In this document: in pieces, positions 62,162 to 64,000 of the stretch
Numbering within the stretch: the stretch's first letter is position 1
Layout: each line of letters starts with the position of its first letter
DNA from: Algibacter miyuki
GTDB lineage: Bacteria; Bacteroidota; Bacteroidia; Flavobacteriales; Flavobacteriaceae
NCBI RefSeq assembly: GCF_042427745.1
Contig: NZ_JBHMFA010000001.1
Strand: one strand, 5' to 3'
Length of the DNA: 64,000 bases
Position numbers and translations under genes: made by a program
The notes under the pieces: generated by a model
Database searches by the model: none
What the model was told of the DNA's origin: nothing
Seen by the model: the letters and a program-made list of their open reading frames with translations, nothing else

Positions 62162-62551
62162 TTAATTACTTGCTGTAACCGATGATGTTTCTGCGGTTTT
62201 ACTATTTGCGAAAGCGGCCATTAAATCGTCTAAAGATAAAGTGTTGGCGCCTAAGGTTTCATTTATTGTAGTTATCCTGTTATCAACAACATTAACAGCT
62301 ATCGTTTTAGATTCGTAACCCACAAAACTAAGTGATACATTGTACGTTCCGGCTTGTAAATGTTCAAATTTAAAGCTTCCGTTTTTGTCTGTTACCGTTT
62401 TAGCGCCCGTTTCTTTAATAGTTATAGTTGCTAGTTCTAGTGGAGCTTGGTTCGATTCTAAATCTAGAATATTTCCTGAGATAGATACGTTATCTTGAGC
62501 AAAGCTTGTAGCCGATATTAAAAAAGCGAATATTAAAAAAAGATGTTTCAT
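62162..62551 (-). CDS. Stand-alone carboxypeptidase-regulatory-like domain protein
   Basis: 129 residues. A signal peptide (1-18, ending SFAQ) is followed by the domain usually found at the N-terminus of TonB receptors (about 22-105; DNVSISGNILDLESNQAPLE, NGSFKFEHLQAGTYNVSLSF, GYESKTIAVNVVDNR). It stops after a short tail (SLDDLMAAFANSKT) where a receptor would continue into the plug. It is either a small independent protein or a receptor remnant with a clean end. PHO-like motifs lie upstream and a terminator lies downstream, so it is its own unit. Confidence 0.8.
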   Translation of the reverse strand: MKHLFLIFAFLISATSFAQDNVSISGNILDLESNQAPLELATITIKETGAKTVTDKNGSFKFEHLQAGTYNVSLSFVGYESKTIAVNVVDNRITTINETLGANTLSLDDLMAAFANSKTAETSSVTASN

Positions 62552-62589
62552 GGTAATACTAAATAAATTTTGCTCTGCAAAATAAAGGC

Positions 62590-62656
62590 ATTAAGGTCAC
62601 TAGAATGTTATGTAACAATTAAACAACTGTGATGATAAGGTTACCCTAATGTTAAG
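62590..62656. promoter_or_regulatory. PHO-like motifs between 62551 gene and dgt
   Basis: ATTAAGGTCACTAGAATGTT at 62590 and AAGGTTACCCTAATGTTAAG at 62637; read on the minus strand both show TAAC or TGAC blocks 11 bp apart (TTAACATTAGG then GTAACCTT). They lie 39-105 bp upstream of the gene at 62551. Confidence 0.45.
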
Positions 62657-62715
62657 CGAATTTTTATTTATTTTTTATTAGGAAATGTTATCTTGCCAGC
62701 ATATAAATTTTTACC

Positions 62716-64000
62716 ATGAACTGGGAACAACTACTATCCTTAAAACGCTTTGGCGACACCAATAAACGTATTAGAAAAGAACAAGACGAAACCCGTTTAG
62801 GTTTTGAAGTAGATTACGATCGTGTAATTTTTTCATCAGAATTTAGAAGTTTACAAGATAAAACTCAGGTTATTCCGTTATCCGAAACCGATTTTGTTCA
62901 CACACGCCTCACGCACAGTTTAGAGGTTAGTGTGGTTGGGCGCTCACTTGGGCGTTTGGTGGGTAAAAAACTATTAGAAAAACACCCACATTTGCAAAGT
63001 TCATTAGGCTATCAAGCCAACGATTTTGGTGCTATTGTTGCCGCAGCAGCTTTGGCTCACGATATCGGGAACCCACCTTTCGGGCATTCTGGGGAAAAAG
63101 CCATTGGTGAATTTTTTATCACCGGTGCTGGTAAAAGTTTCAAAAATCAATTGACTGATAAAGAATATCAAGATCTTTGCGATTTTGAAGGTAATGCTAA
63201 CGGATTTAAAATTTTAACCGAAGATCGCGATGGGCGTTTGGGCGGACTCCGTTTAAGCTACGCCACACTTGGGGCGTTTATGAAATACCCCAAAGAATCG
63301 TTACCTAAAAAGCCAACAGCACATATTGCAGATAAAAAATACGGATTTTTCCAAAGTGAAAAAGAAGCTTTTCAAGATGTAGCCAACGAGCTTGGTTTAT
63401 TAAAACGTAGCGAAACCGATTTAAGTTTTTCACGTCATCCCTTAGCTTTTCTAGTGGAAGCAGCCGATGATATTTGTTACACCATAATCGATTTTGAAGA
63501 CGGTATCAACCTCGGACTTATTCAAGAAGAGTTTGCTCTAGAATATCTTTCAAAAATCATTCGTCATAATATAAAGCCCGAAAATTATTACGCACTATCC
63601 TCCCGCGAAGACCGCATTGGTTATTTACGTGCATTATCTATTGGTAGTTTAATAAACGAAGCCGTAAACCTGTTTATGGAAAACGAAGAAGCTATATTAA
63701 ACGGGAGTTTTGATTGTGCATTGCTTGATAAAAGCCAGTACGAAGCCCAAATAAACGACATCATTAAAATTAGTATCGATAACGTTTACCAATCCAGCGA
63801 GGTTATCGATAAAGAAATTGCAGGTTATGGCGTTATAAACACGCTGTTAAATACCTATGCAAGTGCTGTAAATAACGATTTCAATAACACGGCATCTAAT
63901 TACGATAAACTCATACTAAAAAGCCTGCCTAAAGGTATCAATTCAACAAGCACTAGTCTGTACAAACGTCTATCTAGTGTGTGTTACTACGTGTCGCTCC
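62716..64000 (+). CDS. dgt: Deoxyguanosinetriphosphate triphosphohydrolase (3' end outside window)
   Basis: I read 428 codons from ATG 62716 (MNWEQLLSLKRFGDTNKR) to the window end without a stop. The HD-domain metal motifs are present: RLTHSLEV (about 78-85), AHDIGNPPFGHSGE (about 115-128) and EAADDICYTIIDFEDGI (about 252-268). It hydrolyses dGTP to deoxyguanosine and triphosphate, controlling dNTP pools. The divergent region upstream also carries PHO-like motifs of the neighbouring gene. Confidence 0.93.
   Translation, partial: MNWEQLLSLKRFGDTNKRIRKEQDETRLGFEVDYDRVIFSSEFRSLQDKTQVIPLSETDFVHTRLTHSLEVSVVGRSLGRLVGKKLLEKHPHLQSSLGYQANDFGAIVAAAALAHDIGNPPFGHSGEKAIGEFFITGAGKSFKNQLTDKEYQDLCDFEGNANGFKILTEDRDGRLGGLRLSYATLGAFMKYPKESLPKKPTAHIADKKYGFFQSEKEAFQDVANELGLLKRSETDLSFSRHPLAFLVEAADDICYTIIDFEDGINLGLIQEEFALEYLSKIIRHNIKPENYYALSSREDRIGYLRALSIGSLINEAVNLFMENEEAILNGSFDCALLDKSQYEAQINDIIKISIDNVYQSSEVIDKEIAGYGVINTLLNTYASAVNNDFNNTASNYDKLILKSLPKGINSTSTSLYKRLSSVCYYVSL

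Noticed and set aside
1..64000. tRNA or rRNA genes, CRISPR arrays, prophage or insertion sequences.
   Set aside because: No cloverleaf, rRNA segment, transposase, integrase or regularly spaced repeat array was seen on either strand.

Overview
The window is chromosomal DNA of a member of the Bacteroidota, very probably a marine Flavobacteriaceae. Evidence: AT-rich sequence; few Shine-Dalgarno sites but Bacteroidota promoters (TTG, about 20 bp, TAnnTTTG); gliding genes gldE and gldD; type IX secretion C-terminal sorting domains; TonB receptors with carboxypeptidase-regulatory domains; the mutY-ssb-gldE-gldD order; and a ribonucleotide reductase whose ATP-cone sits on NrdB, as described in Leeuwenhoekiella. 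No tRNA, rRNA, CRISPR array, prophage or transposase was seen.

Layout. 1-8536: surface and secreted proteins: a TPR protein cut by the window edge, a four-gene run of unrecognised exported proteins, a beta-helix protein and two proteins with T9SS sorting signals. 8547-25128: mostly housekeeping genes: fructose bisphosphatase, aspartate kinase, the OlsF-type ornithine-lipid acyltransferase, dCMP deaminase, S41 protease, HemD, dihydroorotase and conserved small proteins. 25186-29048: a phytase lipoprotein and its TonB receptor. 29265-37364: L27/L21 with an HhH tail on L21, HMA lipoprotein, gldD-gldE-ssb-mutY, HU, a 30-residue basic peptide and RNase E/G. 37649-47784: mixed genes including PEP carboxykinase, a saccharopine-dehydrogenase family protein, MarC and DUF3109. 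48467-51540: nrdB-nrdA. 51788-53241: an OmpA lipoprotein flanked by an intact ppnP and a decayed ppnP copy. 53328-62551: a phosphate porin, a Pit transporter, a TonB receptor, a lipoprotein and a stand-alone carboxypeptidase-regulatory domain. 62716-end: dGTPase, cut by the window edge.

How it fits together. Two separated clusters (phytase plus TonB receptor; porin plus Pit) point to scavenging of organic and inorganic phosphate. Upstream of both, and of the neighbouring TonB/lipoprotein genes, lie copies of an AATGTTA or TTAACAT motif, several repeated at an 11-bp period as in PHO boxes. This suggests one phosphate-starvation regulon, possibly including a small RNA encoded between the porin gene and 57283. 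Other points worth a look are a dispersed intergenic repeat with four divergent copies in either orientation, the ppnP remnant made by an internal deletion at a short repeat, and unusual residues in dihydroorotase, RNase E/G and the HMA protein.
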